Part shown: piece after piece, positions 1 to 10,639 of the stretch
Layout of the letters: each line of letters begins with the position of its first letter
Position numbering within the stretch: position 1 is the stretch's first letter
The notes under the pieces: generated by a model
What the model was told of the DNA's origin: nothing
The model's database searches: none
Seen by the model: only the letters and a program-made list of their open reading frames with translations
DNA from: Oncomelania hupensis
Lineage: Eukaryota; Mollusca; Gastropoda; Littorinimorpha; Pomatiopsidae
Assembly (NCBI GenBank): GCA_036898135.1
Contig: CM072525.1
Span: 51,840,799-51,904,798, forward strand
Direction: 5' to 3'
Length of the DNA stretch: 64,000 nucleotides
Translations under genes and position numbers: made by a program

Positions 1-35
1 TTCCGACATACTTTCGTACGCGTTTCAACGTAACA
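1..35 (-). repeat. End of a family-A LTR, cut by the window edge
   Basis: The sequence ends in CGTTTCAACGTAACA, the reverse complement of the TGTTACGTTGAAACG start seen at 2440. It is therefore the first 35 bases of a minus-oriented family-A LTR whose remainder lies outside the window. Confidence 0.75.
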
Positions 36-324
36 AACACAAACCAAATCGACTTCGTGGTTATAGATTATGTTAACACAAAACACAGATATGGAAGTAA
101 CTAAATGCAAACCATTATCACAATACAAAGGATATTCCACATAAAACGATCACTTTTAGTACACAAAAATAGGATGATGAGCCATACGTTTCCTCATAGC
201 TGTGTATACTGCAGAGAGCGTGGCGTTGGCGTCTGCATCTGGATTTGCCGCGCTAGGCTCCAAGCTTCGCTAAAAATAGCTTGCACATATTGGCAGAGAG
301 TACAAGTTTTACACAGGGCTGCAC

Positions 325-1045
325 TGGCGTGTGGGGCATAGGCCTGGATGATGGTGATGTTGAAAGGGGCTGCTCTCAGGCGGATGGTAATGAGTCTACT
401 GGAGACTGGGCGGCAACCCATGACAGTGGCTAGAATGTTCTTGTGGATCAAGAATCCAACGCCGTGTTCGTGCCTGTCATCTCTACCGCTGAAATAGAGC
501 TTGTGGCCTCTGTCGGTCGTTGTTTCACCTAGGCCTTTCCAGCGCAGTTCGTTGATGCCTAGAACGTTCTATCGATAGTGGTCCAACTCGTGGGCCAGTT
601 CTTCTAATTTTCCTTCCGCAGTTAGGGTCCTGACATTCCAGGTTCCTATGACGATGTTGTTTCTCGTGCGGATCTTGCTAAATTGTCCATCAGTAGCATA
701 CTTAACACCTCCGTCCTGGTGGCCAACGGAAGGCGCGGTCCTTGTGCCGGGCGACGACCGATCCGGTATGGAATTAGTGGATTGTGTCATCATGTAGTGT
801 GTCTGGGGCAAAAAAGACCTGGCGGTGCCCAATCCTCTCCAGGCTGTTGGCCACAGCCGAAATCCACGAATACAGTGTGGCTCGCCTTGGTCCTGAGCAC
901 ATGGTCGTTGAACCTGTAGTAACGTGAGGTTCCTCCGCCGTGGCCGGTGACTTCTGTGTAGAAGACTTTCGCCCAGTGATGCCGTGCTAACATCACCCCT
1001 GTTAGTCGCCTCTTACGACACGCCGGGAAACGTTGGGTCTATTCT
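325..1045 (-). pseudogene. LINE 5' region and endonuclease N-terminal fragment
   Basis: Read on the minus strand this encodes the start of an apurinic-type endonuclease of the kind annotated as craniofacial development protein 2-like in invertebrate LINEs. The motif GTWNVRTL lies near 620-660 and IIQAYAP near 335-355. In between, the peptide HEHGVGFLIHKN and a stop codon at about 569 are visible, so the frame is broken. The part upstream (about 835-1045) contains the usual LINE leader with GTCGTAAGAGGCGACTAA. The fragment stops at IIQAYAP, which is almost where the plus-strand LINE copy at 48480 begins, so the two represent complementary pieces of one family. The endonuclease would nick target DNA for target-primed reverse transcription. 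It is not functional here. Confidence 0.75.
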
Positions 1046-1559
1046 ATTTAATGCCCGAACCCACAGATATGTACACTACTGGCAAATAATTGTGGAATTC
1101 ATTGGAATGAAGAGTGTGACAAGTCAGCCAAAGAGGGAACACTAAGACCATTAGATTCTAGTTCTGTCAAAAAATTGAGTATGTGTTATCAAGATTTGTA
1201 TTCTTTATAAAAAAAAGCACTATGCCAAGATACTAGCATTAAAAAGGATTTGTTCGCGATAGTTGTCAAAATTAATATACAAGTTAAGAATGAATGCATG
1301 CAATACTAAATATTCCACAAATATTCAGTGTATGTGTTGCAAAAATATATCTGTTTACAATATTTTATTTGAATGCCCAGTTTTAAATTCCTGTCCTATC
1401 CTATCCCCTAACACGGAGCCAAATCACAACACAAAAAAAACTTGTTACCTGTGGTAACCGTAGGTTGTTGTGCACAGATAGGCGAGCAGAAGCATTTGTA
1501 AACAGGCAGATAAACAGATATAGATAAACACATCTGTTTATCTGTCTGAAGTCGCACTG
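1046..1559. other. No recognisable feature
   Basis: AT-rich sequence without a supported gene. I see only short runs and a small inverted motif around CTGTTTATCTGTCTG near 1530. Confidence 0.5.
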
Positions 1560-2420
1560 TCATCTTCCTTCTGGTGTAGAAGTATGGATGACCGCCGATG
1601 TCTCACCAATCGCACTTTCCCCGTTGTCCGAGACAACCCCGTATGTCCAGGTGTATGAAGCTAACCAGCCTCCCGTAGGCAGCTAAAACAATATATACAT
1701 ATATACACTCGTCAATACTCTGATTATTGCAATCATATTATTTGGCTTTGTTACATCCTTGCTCATCTCTCTTAGTTTCTTCACTCTTTCAATTCCGCTC
1801 CATATGTGATCGTTTCTTCCCTTCTCCCACAATGTTATCCATATCAGGTATAGTTATTTCATGAATGAAAATTACTATCAACATACTCACACCTTCTATT
1901 CATTCTACATTATCTACAACTCTATAATTTTAGCCACGTGTAATTAATAACATTATTGCATCAATAAAAATTATGTTTCATCTTAGTGGATAACAGCTCA
2001 CCACCTCTCAACACAATACATCCAATGCAAAAATATACCTCTCCAACATTTTACAAACATGAAAACATTATAAATACCTGTAATCTTTACAGCACAATAC
2101 ACAATCCAATTTCAGAGAGAAAGTCCACCGAACCTATACTCTTTGATAAGTCCTCGATGCTTTCTACTTCTTATCAAATCTTCCCTATATGTTTTTTTCT
2201 TTCTTTCTTTTTGTTCCTACCCACCTGACACTTTGACTTTGCACCTTGGAGCTCATTCCTGAAGTGAGCTCCAATTGCCCTAACTTCTGGCTATTCATTA
2301 CTTTATTGGTTCAACATTTTCAACAATGAAACTTTAGATAAATGTATTCAAAAAATTAATCACATTCTAAAAATAGAAACATTGTTGAAACTAAAATATT
2401 CATGTTCTCTACATGCCTCA
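1560..2420 (+). repeat. Old dispersed repeat, inverted homologue of 20940-21350
   Basis: Several blocks match the reverse complement of the region just upstream of element C: TGTCCAGGTGTATGAAGCTAA (about 1638), a GAAAGTCCACCGAACC-type block (about 2118) and AATGAATAGC...TTGGTTCAACA (about 2290-2320, in complement). The pieces appear in the same order, so this is a diverged copy of the LTR or leader of the element-C family. No open reading frame is shared. Confidence 0.55.
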
Positions 2421-2439
2421 ACTTCTTCTCGAAGAATTG

Positions 2440-3037
2440 TGTTACGTTGAAACGCGTACGATAGTTCGTGTGTGACGCGCGCGATAGATCTGTTAGTTTT
2501 ATTTTGCAAAGCATGCAATAATAGAGTGTATTTATCTTTGATTTGATTTTGCGTTGTTGTTAGAAGTTTTGTATAACGTTGATAATTTTAGTTAGTCGAT
2601 ATTATTTGAGAATTTTCTAGAGTTGGTTATTTACTATCGATCGAAGCGTATGGATAATTGTAGTGGTAACTAAAGAAGCTTCCATCCCAAATAAGGTTGT
2701 ATGACGTGAGACAGTGATGATGACGTCTGTTCTGATTGGTTGTGGTGTGTCATGCTGGGGTATTCTCACCCTTTCTGGGGTGTAGAGAGGCTATATATAT
2801 ATATAATGCCGCACTGTTTCAAAAGGTGTTGAAAGTGAAAAGTTGAGAGTGGAAAAAACGATTTTATGCAGTCTGTTGAAGTATGCTGAATAAAGTTGGA
2901 AAATTTCCTACGACGACTTTGCCTTGTTGCTGAGTGAACAGGCTGCGTGGATAAACGAATCTGAGTTACACTTTATCAGGTTTCAAGCATCGGGGCTGAA
3001 TCAACTGATAAAAAAAAAACCAGCAACGAGTGTAACA
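2440..3037 (+). repeat. LTR of element A (family-A LTR, 598 bp)
   Basis: The copy starts TGTTACG and ends TGTAACA, the inverted termini expected of an LTR. It contains a TATA run (2792-2802) and a polyadenylation signal AATAAA (2889-2894). Four other copies occur in the window (1-35, 13279-13883, 39113-39728, 59233-59888). It is followed directly by a primer-binding-like sequence and by gag, so it acts as the 5' LTR of element A. Confidence 0.85.
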
Positions 3038-3040
3038 TTT

Positions 3041-3058
3041 TGGAGGTCAAGCTGCGAT
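3041..3058 (+). promoter_or_regulatory. Probable tRNA primer binding site of element A
   Basis: TGGAGGTCAAGCTGCGAT begins three bases after the LTR end. The TGG start and position fit a reverse-transcription primer site; I cannot name the tRNA. Confidence 0.45.
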
Positions 3059-3525
3059 CTACGCCATAGCCAAGGGTTCAACTGCTACAACAAGCGAGTC
3101 AACGTTGCGAAAAGCAGTCGTCGAGGGTAGTCACCACCGAGTTGCGTGGGGAGGGGCCAACATACTGGGACTACAGCCCCGATAGATTCTGCTTGACTGC
3201 AAGGGCGTGTAGCCGCTGAAGAGTTGCTTCGTGAGCGAACAACAGATCGGGACTACGTGGCTGCCGCAAGACTACGTCGAGGGACAGTCTCGAAGCTATA
3301 TCGCTAGGATTACAGAGAGCGACGAGCGGACGTCGCGTCTACTTGAGCACAGGAGCGTATACATCAACACCAGCGTGGTGCAGCGTCGCATACGACGAGG
3401 ACAGCGGGACCGTCGTCAGCGAAGGCGACTAGTGACAAGCATCAGCGTTACTGCAGAAAGCGTGTTGTTCTAGAACAGTCTAGAAAAGTGCAGCATAGTC
3501 AAGAACTTTCCAGAAAAGCATCAAG
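3059..3525 (+). other. Leader of element A
   Basis: Stretch between the primer site and the gag start. It has one arginine-rich open frame (3231-3473) that I do not recognise. It is most likely untranslated leader or the decayed 5' end of gag. Confidence 0.4.
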
Positions 3526-4248
3526 ATGGCTGACGTCTGGCAGAAATGGATTGAACTGATTCTAAAAGGCAAACAGCTGTCAGAGTACGTCAAATCCCAG
3601 GAGAGAATACAACAACGAGAATTAGAAGAGCAGCGTCGCCGTGAAGAAAGAGAATTAGAAGAGCAGCGTCGCCGTGAAGAAAGAGAACTAGAAAAGCAGC
3701 GAATCTGAGAAGAAAAGGAAGAACAGCGTCAACGGGAAGAAAGAGAAGAGCAACGTCGCCAAGAAGAAAGAGAGTTCGCGCTGAAGTGTCTTTAAAGTGA
3801 GCGTCGGTACCAGCTAGAGTTGGCGCGTATCCAAAACAATCAGCATGCGCCACAAGTCATCAGCGACCACATGGCTCCAAAATTGCCAGTGTTCGTCGAC
3901 GGGAAGGACCAGATTGACAGTTATCTGGCGAGATTTGAAAGGTTCGCTGAAAGCTCTAACTGGCAACCTCAAGACTGGGCAATACGACTCAGTGCACTTC
4001 TGACGGGGCAGGCACTCGAAGTTTACACCAGACTGTCGAACGATGACGCCAAAAACTACGACGTCTTGAAAGAGGCCCTATTGCATTCCTACAGCTTCAC
4101 AGAGAAGGGCTACCGTAAACGCTTCCGTGAATGCCGGCCTTTTACAGACGAGACACCAAAGCAATTTGTGGAGCGCCTGTCGTCATACTTACACAAGTGG
4201 GTGGAACTATCAGGCAAAGGTAAGTCTTACGATAGTCTCCATGACCTG
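3526..4248 (+). pseudogene. gag: Element A gag, N-terminal part (SCAN-like capsid)
   Basis: A gag polyprotein beginning MADVWQKW. It has a coiled-coil of near-perfect RELEEQRRREE repeats (about residues 28-60), then a capsid with the SCAN-like pattern PKLPVFVDGKDQIDSYLARF, WAIRLSALLTGQA and FVERLSSYLHKWVEL. Two nonsense codons (TGA at 3706, TAA at 3793) interrupt one otherwise continuous frame. The frame is cut at 4248 by a family-S retroposon and resumes at 4961. In the Gmr1-like group this capsid packages the element RNA. The product cannot be made as it stands. Confidence 0.85.
4238..4248. repeat. Target-site duplication, left copy
   Basis: TCCATGACCTG is repeated exactly at 4961-4971, on the other side of the inserted family-S retroposon. 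Removing the insert plus one copy restores the gag frame. Confidence 0.9.
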
Positions 4249-4960
4249 TTTACCCCTTGGGGTCATGAGCAATCTTGCCACTGTAGATTGTTCAAACCTA
4301 TAAAGGGAACAGTGAAAGCCACAGTTGAAAACCTGTCTTTCCTTTATAGGCAAGACAGATTCACTGCGGCAACAGTACCCCCGTTGGAGTGCCGGGGGTT
4401 TTCAGTATAAATAGTATCCCCACTTTATGGAAATTTAGTGCTTTAAATTCCCACTGTCGCTGTCTTCCTCATTTACTCTTTCCTATTCCTGCTCTGTCCT
4501 TCACTCTGCTATACTATCTTCTTCTTCGCTAGATCAATGACCTACCTTTTTTCTTGAAAACTCTTCCTGGACAAGACTCCTTGTTTGTGTATGAGGTCTG
4601 TTGGATCAGCTTGGGAGTGTTGGACGCTTTCTGCCGGGTGGTCACTAGGGCTTCCTATGATTGTACTATTTAGCACTATAGGCATTTTATATGTATGTAT
4701 TTTGTTGATGATTTATAATGATGTTTGTATTCTATTTTGTTTTTGTAACCGGGGGTTCGCGTAGTTGAGGTCAACCCTCAGCCGTCCCCCGCGTGGGATG
4801 TCTTTATTGTAAAGTGACTGGCCGGTGGAGGGCATTCAATTTTCCCACTGGGGTTGTTTCAGCAGATCTTTTATGCGGATCGGGGGTTGTCCGGTCCTGA
4901 TTTGGCTCGGAAGAGTCCGCTGGACCTAAAGCAACAATAAATCAAATCAATTAAATCAAA
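4249..4960 (+). mobile_element. Family-S non-autonomous retroposon, copy 1 (712 bp)
   Basis: It lies between 11-bp direct repeats inside gag. It starts with the palindrome ACCCCTTGGGGT, contains GTATAAATAG near 4405, and ends with an ATCAA-type repeat tail (about 4935-4960), as in elements copied by LINE machinery. A full-length inverted copy occurs at 62802-63522, and fragments near 38905 and 54134. No protein is encoded. It may be a large SINE or a 3'-conserved non-autonomous LINE derivative. Confidence 0.85.
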
Positions 4961-5042
4961 TCCATGACCTGATCGTGAAGAAGCAATTCCTCAATGCTTG
5001 TCACAAGGACCTGGCGACCCACTTAGAATTACAGAAACTGCA
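4961..5042 (+). pseudogene. gag: Element A gag, middle fragment
   Basis: After the family-S insert the gag frame resumes with HDLIVKKQFLNACHKDLATHLELQ, the SCAN-like segment that in relatives reads L(I/L)xxQFLxxxxxDLATF. It stops at 5042, where element N is inserted, and continues at 8740 with LQTLNDVTEVAQRYL. Confidence 0.85.
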
Positions 5043-5269
5043 TGTAACGTTTTCTTTTATAGGTTGCAGTCTATGTGTCTGTAAAGTGAAGAGACACCAG
5101 AATGGACACGGACACAACGAAACATTAGCAACAACGCCAGGAAGCCCACTTCAGTTGTAGCGCTGTTTATTAGTGGCGGCCATTCCTTCTCCGCGTCACG
5201 AGTCTTAACCTTGCGCACAAGCGCAAACTAAGTACTGCGCAACAGTACGCAAAAACCAATACCGTGTCA
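5043..5269 (-). repeat. Element N 3' LTR
   Basis: Runs from TGTAACG to GTGTCA. It is identical to 8508-8734 apart from one visible difference (AACTAAG versus AACTCAG). Confidence 0.92.
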
Positions 5270-5283
5270 TCCTCCTTTCTCAC
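5270..5283 (-). promoter_or_regulatory. Element N polypurine tract
   Basis: On the minus strand the bases just before the 3' LTR read GAGAAAGGAGGA, the purine run that primes plus-strand synthesis. Confidence 0.7.
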
Positions 5284-5641
5284 AAATTAAGTTTATGATG
5301 GACATCAATAAACTTCAATCGTTACACTTAAGCCTGCCACAATAAAGTCTCTGTTCTTAATTCATACAGCTTTCCTCTCGTCTCAAGTTCTTAATTCATC
5401 CAGCACCCTTTTAAATTCTTATAACTCATCTTAAACTTTTGAACCAATCCGCTAACGAACACAAATACATTTTAGCAAATAAAACTTCACCTGTTCTTAC
5501 TTAATCAACTTCAACTAAAGTTTATCAAAACGGTCTCATTCAAAAGCATACTTTTGACTAGTTCTACCTGACTAGCCATTCTGAATCTTGTTATCTGAAA
5601 ATCTGGCAATCATCTGCCAGTTAGATCAAAACCAAATTAAT

Positions 5642-6976
5642 TTACCCGGGAAGGTAATCTTTCAGGTAAGTCGGTTTCCTAACCAATCTACCACTTGTTG
5701 TGCGTGTCTGTGCCTCAAGTGCTGTGTTGCTCTGTGTTTGTGCTGCTAGACTATGTGCACTTGTGTTTATGCCTGTGCATGGAGCACTTCGGGTTCCTGT
5801 GCCTACAATTTTCTTGGGTGTCTGGCTGCAAAATCCTGTGCTTGACAAACTTTCATTGATAGGCACATGCATATTGCAATATCTATCTGTCTCTATTCTA
5901 TCACTAGCATTCTGCTTGTTGCTGACCGACTCTCTTTGCTCATTTTTCACGCTTATCTGTTCCTTTTCTGTTTCTGCCTGCATGTTTTGACTTTGCATTC
6001 TGCTTCTAGGCTGTATGAACCTAGGCTGTATCAACTGTTCTTCAACTGACTTTCTGAGCTGTTTTCTGTTTCTTCTGTACAGTTTTCCATCTTCTGTTCT
6101 GATTTTGTATGACCTAACATCTGTCTGATCCTCTACTGTTGCTCTGATCCATCTGTTTGATCTGGGAGCTTTGAATCTGACTGTTTGTCCTGGTCTGAGT
6201 GTACTTAACTCTACTGTTCCTCTATTGTAATATTGTTGCTGTGTGTGCTTTTTTCGGATCAGTTTTTCTTTGACCTCTGTGCATGTTTGTGGTTTCAACA
6301 AACTTTTTGCTGATGGCAACAATGTCCTTGTCCTCCGACCGAACAATCTCTGGGCGGGTGAGGTAGTCATTTTCTCTGACGGAATATTCCGAAGTTCTAG
6401 CAAAGCTAAATATGCATCCGCATTTCTATCCTCAGCGCATTTCATCATCAGAGTTTTGACCTGCTTGACTGCATTCTCAGCTTTACCGTTTGACTGCGGA
6501 TAACCTGGCGAACTTGTCACATTCTCAAAGCCCCATCTCTGAGCAAATCTCTGGAACTCTTTTCCACTGAACGGTGGCCCATTGTCTGATACCACTCTCT
6601 CGGGTATACCATGCCGTGCAAAGTGTGCTTTCATCTTGTATATCACCTCATCCCCTGTCTTGTTGCTCAACTTATCGACTTCAAAGAAATCCGAGTAATA
6701 ATCCACAACAACAATATAGTCATTTCCTCTGCATTCCAAATGCGTAAAAAATCGAGCACCTTGGAGATCCTCCAACACATCATCAATGGTTTTCATTGGA
6801 TAGTCATTCCGCTTCAGCGCTTTGTTCAATGGATTTGGGTCGATGCACAATCGTACCGAACCGTTCGGTTTCATCGTGACTACTACGCTACTGATCCAAT
6901 CTGTAGGACACTCGACTTTGGCGAGTACTCCCAGTGCCAAAAGTCTATCCAGCTCTGCTTTTACTTTTTCGCGCAC
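5642..6976 (-). pseudogene. pol: Element N pol: RT start fused in frame to integrase
   Basis: A 444-residue open frame. Residues 1-80 are the first part of a gypsy reverse transcriptase (VRLCIDPNPLNKAL, DDVLEDLQGARFF). At about residue 80 (near 6736) it jumps straight into an integrase core (NDYIVVVDYYSDF, VVSDNGPPF, PGYPQSNGKAENAVK). An intact element has the RT catalytic motif, RNase H and the H2C2 zinc finger there, so several hundred codons are missing. The first integrase aspartate is lost with them; the second Asp and the Glu remain. The C-terminal half is a basic and Gln/Ser-rich integrase tail ending LKDYLPG. A one-base frame break at about 6985 separates it from protease. The fusion is most likely a deletion product. 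Confidence 0.88.
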
Positions 6977-6992
6977 AGTCGTGGGCCAATTT

Positions 6993-7388
6993 CTACAAAG
7001 GGAGCTTCACAGGCGAGACGGCGGGGTCAGTCACAAAGTGCAATTCACCTTCAAGATTACCCAGTTCTCCCTCAAAAACATCTTGAAATTCATCCAATAT
7101 TCCCCCTTTTTGCCCAATGACTGCTATATTCTCAGTCACAACCCTTAGAAGTTGCATTTTCTCAACCGCTTTCAACCCCAAAATTGGTCTAGTTCTCTCC
7201 CTCACTACTTGGAATCTCACCCAGTACTTCTTATGATTCTTGGGGTTTTTCACTTCTATCACCTTTTCACCTAAAGGCTTGATTTCTCTTCCATCATACA
7301 TCACCAGCTTCTTATCAGATCTATCAAGACTGCGCAGTCTTGTCCCCTGTGACCTTGATGTATGTTTCACTGGAAATACAATTAGCAC
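6993..7388 (-). pseudogene. pol: Element N protease C-terminal region and RT linker
   Basis: The frame follows the protease catalytic segment and reads through RTRPILGLKAVEKMQLL, typical of the protease-RT junction of gypsy elements, then LDEFQDVFEGELGNLEGELHF, the conserved lead-in to reverse transcriptase. It overlaps the upstream frame at about 7324-7388, so a frameshift lies near 7340. Another shift separates it from the RT start. Confidence 0.8.
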
Positions 7389-7986
7389 TAGCCCCCGAGT
7401 CTAACTGAAATTTCACAGTCACATCCCCAATCACCATGCTCGCATGTGCACCTTTCTCGCTCGCGCCAACAAGCAAAACGTTCTCATGCATACCATCATC
7501 ATAATATGCATCAAACCCATCATCATGGATCGCATCAACCTGAACATGAACATCATCATGAACATTATCATCAACTTCATCATGCACAAAGTTCAAAGTT
7601 TTCTTCATCATTGTTTTGCACATCTTCGCGAAATGGTTTTCTTTGCCACACTTCATGCATTTCTGTCCATAAGCCTGACAAAACTGTCTCCCTTTGGCAT
7701 GCTTCCTGCCACAAAAGTCACACATTACTGTTCTTACAATGTCACTTTGGCTATTCTTCAACTTCTCTTGCTGTTGATTTGTCTCTCTTGGGGTCTGTCC
7801 CGATCTCGGATGGTGCAGGCTCTTCTTCTCTTTCAGTTTATAGTAGTGAATTTCTTCTGCACTACTCATGCACTTTGCCCGTGCGCTTGTAACATCATGG
7901 ACTCTGCAAATGTCTAGGCACTTCGCTAGATCCAAGTCCTTTTCTTCCAACAACTTCCTACGCACATCATCCGACTCCAGCAACAA
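7324..7986 (-). pseudogene. gag: Element N gag C-terminus and protease active site
   Basis: Encodes a nucleocapsid with CDFCGRKHAKGRQFC followed by the canonical knuckle CMKCGKENHFAKMC. An Asp/His-rich spacer follows, then the aspartic protease motif VKFQLDSGASANCIS. The frame is shifted relative to the gag N-terminal frame (overlap 7967-7986) and to the next part of protease. These elements normally translate gag and pol as one or two long frames, so at least two of the breaks are probably damage. Confidence 0.85.
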
Positions 7987-8461
7987 CTCTGTCTCTGATC
8001 AATCGATCTTCCATCTGTTCAAAACGACAGTTCTTCGCAAGCTGCCGTAATGCTGCTACATAGGCTTCTACACTCTCATCTTCTTTTTGGTTTCTCTGAT
8101 TGAAACGATAGGTTTCGTACGCTTCGTTTGTCTGCACAACACAATACTGCTCAAACTTCTCTAACACCTTCGCAATGTCAGTCTTTTCTGCATCTCTAGC
8201 AAACTGAAAAGTTTCGTACAGCTCTGCTGCTTCTTCTCCTACCACGTCTGTTCTGTATTGTGCATCTTCATGCCCTAATCTGGATGCTATTTCATAGTTC
8301 ATCCACTGTCTCTTCCATCTCTTCCATGCTTGTTCTAGACTTTCTCTGGAATTCTGAGCTAAATTCAACTTTGAAGGAGGCGGAATGCTCGTACCTGCAA
8401 ACTGTTTTTGCCGCGCATTTTCTGCGTTGTGTTCTTGGTTTTCGGCCATGACGAAAAACAC
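7967..8461 (-). pseudogene. gag: Element N gag N-terminal part (capsid)
   Basis: A 164-residue frame with WKRWKRQWMNYEIASRL near residue 48 and QRNQKEDESVEAYVAALRQLA near residue 126. These are characteristic of the capsid of K02A2.6-like gypsy elements. The start ATG lies just after the primer binding region and 5' LTR, consistent with a gag start. It forms the virus-like particle shell in relatives. The frame ends by a shift at about 7975. Confidence 0.85.
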
Positions 8462-8489
8462 ACTTCACTTTCCACCCACTTACAAAGTT

Positions 8490-8507
8490 GTACCACTTCT
8501 GACACCA
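8490..8507 (-). promoter_or_regulatory. Element N primer binding site (tRNA-Leu type)
   Basis: The minus strand immediately after the 5' LTR reads TGGTGTCAGAAGTGGTAC, complementary to the 3' end of many leucine tRNAs. Confidence 0.75.
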
Positions 8508-8734
8508 TGTAACGTTTTCTTTTATAGGTTGCAGTCTATGTGTCTGTAAAGTGAAGAGACACCAGAATGGACACGGACACAACGAAACATTAGCAACAAC
8601 GCCAGGAAGCCCACTTCAGTTGTAGCGCTGTTTATTAGTGGCGGCCATTCCTTCTCCGCGTCACGAGTCTTAACCTTGCGCACAAGCGCAAACTCAGTAC
8701 TGCGCAACAGTACGCAAAAACCAATACCGTGTCA
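8508..8734 (-). repeat. Element N 5' LTR
   Basis: TGTAACG to GTGTCA, paired with 5043-5269. CTGCA follows on the plus strand, matching the target duplication on the other side. Confidence 0.92.
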
Positions 8735-8739
8735 CTGCA

Positions 8740-9741
8740 GACGCTTAATGATGTGACCGAGGTTGCTCAAAGATATCTCCTCGCTCACGGGAAGACGCTG
8801 GGGCCACCCCAGGCGACGAAACATTTTCAGAAGACTGGAAACCATGGGAACCAGATCCAGGGATGTCAGACGAGCCAGAGACACACGGACTCCACGCCAC
8901 CTCCCAGGGAAGGGCATTCAAGAGGCTGTTTCACCTGCAACGCTACAGACCACAGAGCGGCTAACTGTCCTCAAAACAAAAGTAGCGGACAGCGGAGCAA
9001 TACGGACAATGCAGCGGCGGGCAACCGGCAGAGGCAGTTCTCCAATCAACGGCAAACCAGTAGATCTGACCATCAAGTGTGCGGCGGGAGCGTCATTCTT
9101 CCGAGTAAGACCGAGCGCACAGCTACTCCTGCGGACGTGCAAGAGTGCATGACCGATGGCCAACTTCTCCTTGCCAACAGGAAATCAATTCCCGTCGTCG
9201 CCAGCGCAGCCGTGACCGTCCAGAACATGCCCGTTTCCAAGGGACGCGTCGGAAATCATGGCGTGACTGTCCTAAGAGACTCCGGGTGCAGTGGGGTCAT
9301 TGTCAGAGAAGACCTAATCGCTAAAGAACAGTTCACTGGCGATTCTAAATGGATACTCATGGCCGACAACAAATGTGTGAAAGCGCCAATTGCGAAGATT
9401 CAAGTCAGCACCCCTTTCTACATAGGCAAAGTACAAGCGGTTTGCCTGAAGAAGCCGTTATACGATTTGAGGATCGGGAACATCGACGGCCTGAGACGAC
9501 CCGACGACCCCGATTCAGAATGGAGTCCTGCCTCAACCCAACGCGTCGAAGTAATAGAGGAGGATCCATTGCCGTTTCCCGATGGAGATCTTACAGAGCT
9601 GCTACGGGACAATGTGGCTACTCCGGCTCAGCCCTGCCGACCAGAGATCGTCGGTGCTGTCACTACCAGGGCCCAGGCCAAGAGAGACAAGACGTCTATG
9701 CCACTGAAGGTCGCCGACAACTCCAAAGCTGCCATCGTGGA
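8740..9741 (+). pseudogene. gag: Element A gag C-terminus and protease
   Basis: Continues element A gag on the far side of element N. It has the end of the SCAN-like helix bundle (TLNDVTEVAQRYLLAHGK), then a zinc knuckle CFTCNATDHRAANC of the standard CX2CX4HX4C spacing. A retropepsin region follows in which the usual DTG is changed to DSG (VTVLRDSGCSGVIV), and then the flap region with PLYDLRIGNIDGL. A stop codon at about 9742 ends the frame. The protease would mature gag-pol. Confidence 0.85.
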
Positions 9742-10583
9742 CTGAGACAAGCTGATCCAGCTCCAGGAAGCTGATAGCATTTTAAACAAATACAGGAACC
9801 GCCAAGACCACGTGACCAAGGGCAGTGGCACGGTCTATTTCGAGTTGAAGGCCAAGATCCTGTAAAGAATCTTCCAGCACCCGAGGGTCAACGGAGGGAA
9901 ACCACTACGTCAAGTCTTAGTACCGTTACCCCTAAGGCGCCAAGTGATGGAAGTAGCTCACGATTCCATCCTGGGATGTCATATAGGCATCAAGAAGACG
10001 TCGCACAGAATCCAGGCGGTGTTCTACTGGCCAGGACTTCATGCAGGCATCAGCCGTTTCTGCGGATCATGTGACATTTGTAAGAAGACCATACCTCGAG
10101 GAAGGGTCCCTAAAGTGCTTATGCAGAGAATGCCTTTGATCGACCGACCTTTCAAGAGGGTGGCCTTAGACTTAATCGGCGAAATAAAACCTCCAAGTGA
10201 AGAAGGTCACCGATGCCTCTGAAGAAGATTGACACTGAAACTGTAGCAGAGGAACTAGTGGACATGTTCAGCAGACTTGGAGTGCCTGAAGAAATCCTGA
10301 CAGACCTCGGGACGCAGTTCGTCTCTGACTGCATCAAGGAGGTCAACAGACTGCTGAGCATTTGACTACGAAGCCTTACCATCCGATGTGCAACGGGCTT
10401 GTCGAAAAGTTTAATGCTACGCTGAAGTCCACTCTGAAGAAACTGCGCAGCAGTCCAGACACTGGCATCGCTACATCAACGCCTTACTTTTCGCCTACAG
10501 AGAAGTACCGCAGGAGTCCACCGGCTTTTCTCCGTTCGAGCTGCTGTACGGAAGAACCATCCGAGGGCCGATGCACATCCTGA
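9742..10583 (+). pseudogene. pol: Element A integrase (before reverse transcriptase)
   Basis: After the protease, several broken frames encode an integrase. The H2C2 zinc-binding region is at 9944-10100 (HDSILGCHIGIKKT ... CGSCDICKK). The first catalytic Asp is in VALDLIGEI, the second in LTDLGTQF, and the Glu in MCNGLVEKFNATLK. About 15 codons between the first and second Asp are deleted near 10214, where relatives read a YxLTLVDYATRYPEA-type strand. Stops occur near 9742, 9862, 10220 and 10363. The integrase lies upstream of reverse transcriptase, the order known from Gmr1-like Ty3/gypsy elements. Confidence 0.85.
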
Positions 10584-10639
10584 AAGAACTGTGAACGAAG
10601 GAAGTAGGCACCCCAGAGGTGAAGGACAGTTACTAGTAC

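Larger units (their letters stand above)
5043..8734 (-). mobile_element. Element N: Ty3/gypsy retrotransposon nested in element A
   Basis: A complete-ended LTR element on the minus strand: 227-bp LTRs at both ends, 5-bp target duplication CTGCA (5038-5042 and 8735-8739), tRNA-Leu-type primer site, polypurine tract, gag with zinc knuckles, protease, the start of reverse transcriptase, and the integrase. Most of reverse transcriptase, all of RNase H and the N-terminal part of integrase are deleted. The LTRs differ at one base that I can see, so the insertion is recent. By motif it resembles the K02A2.6-like/Mag-type gypsy group. It cannot move by itself. Confidence 0.92.
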
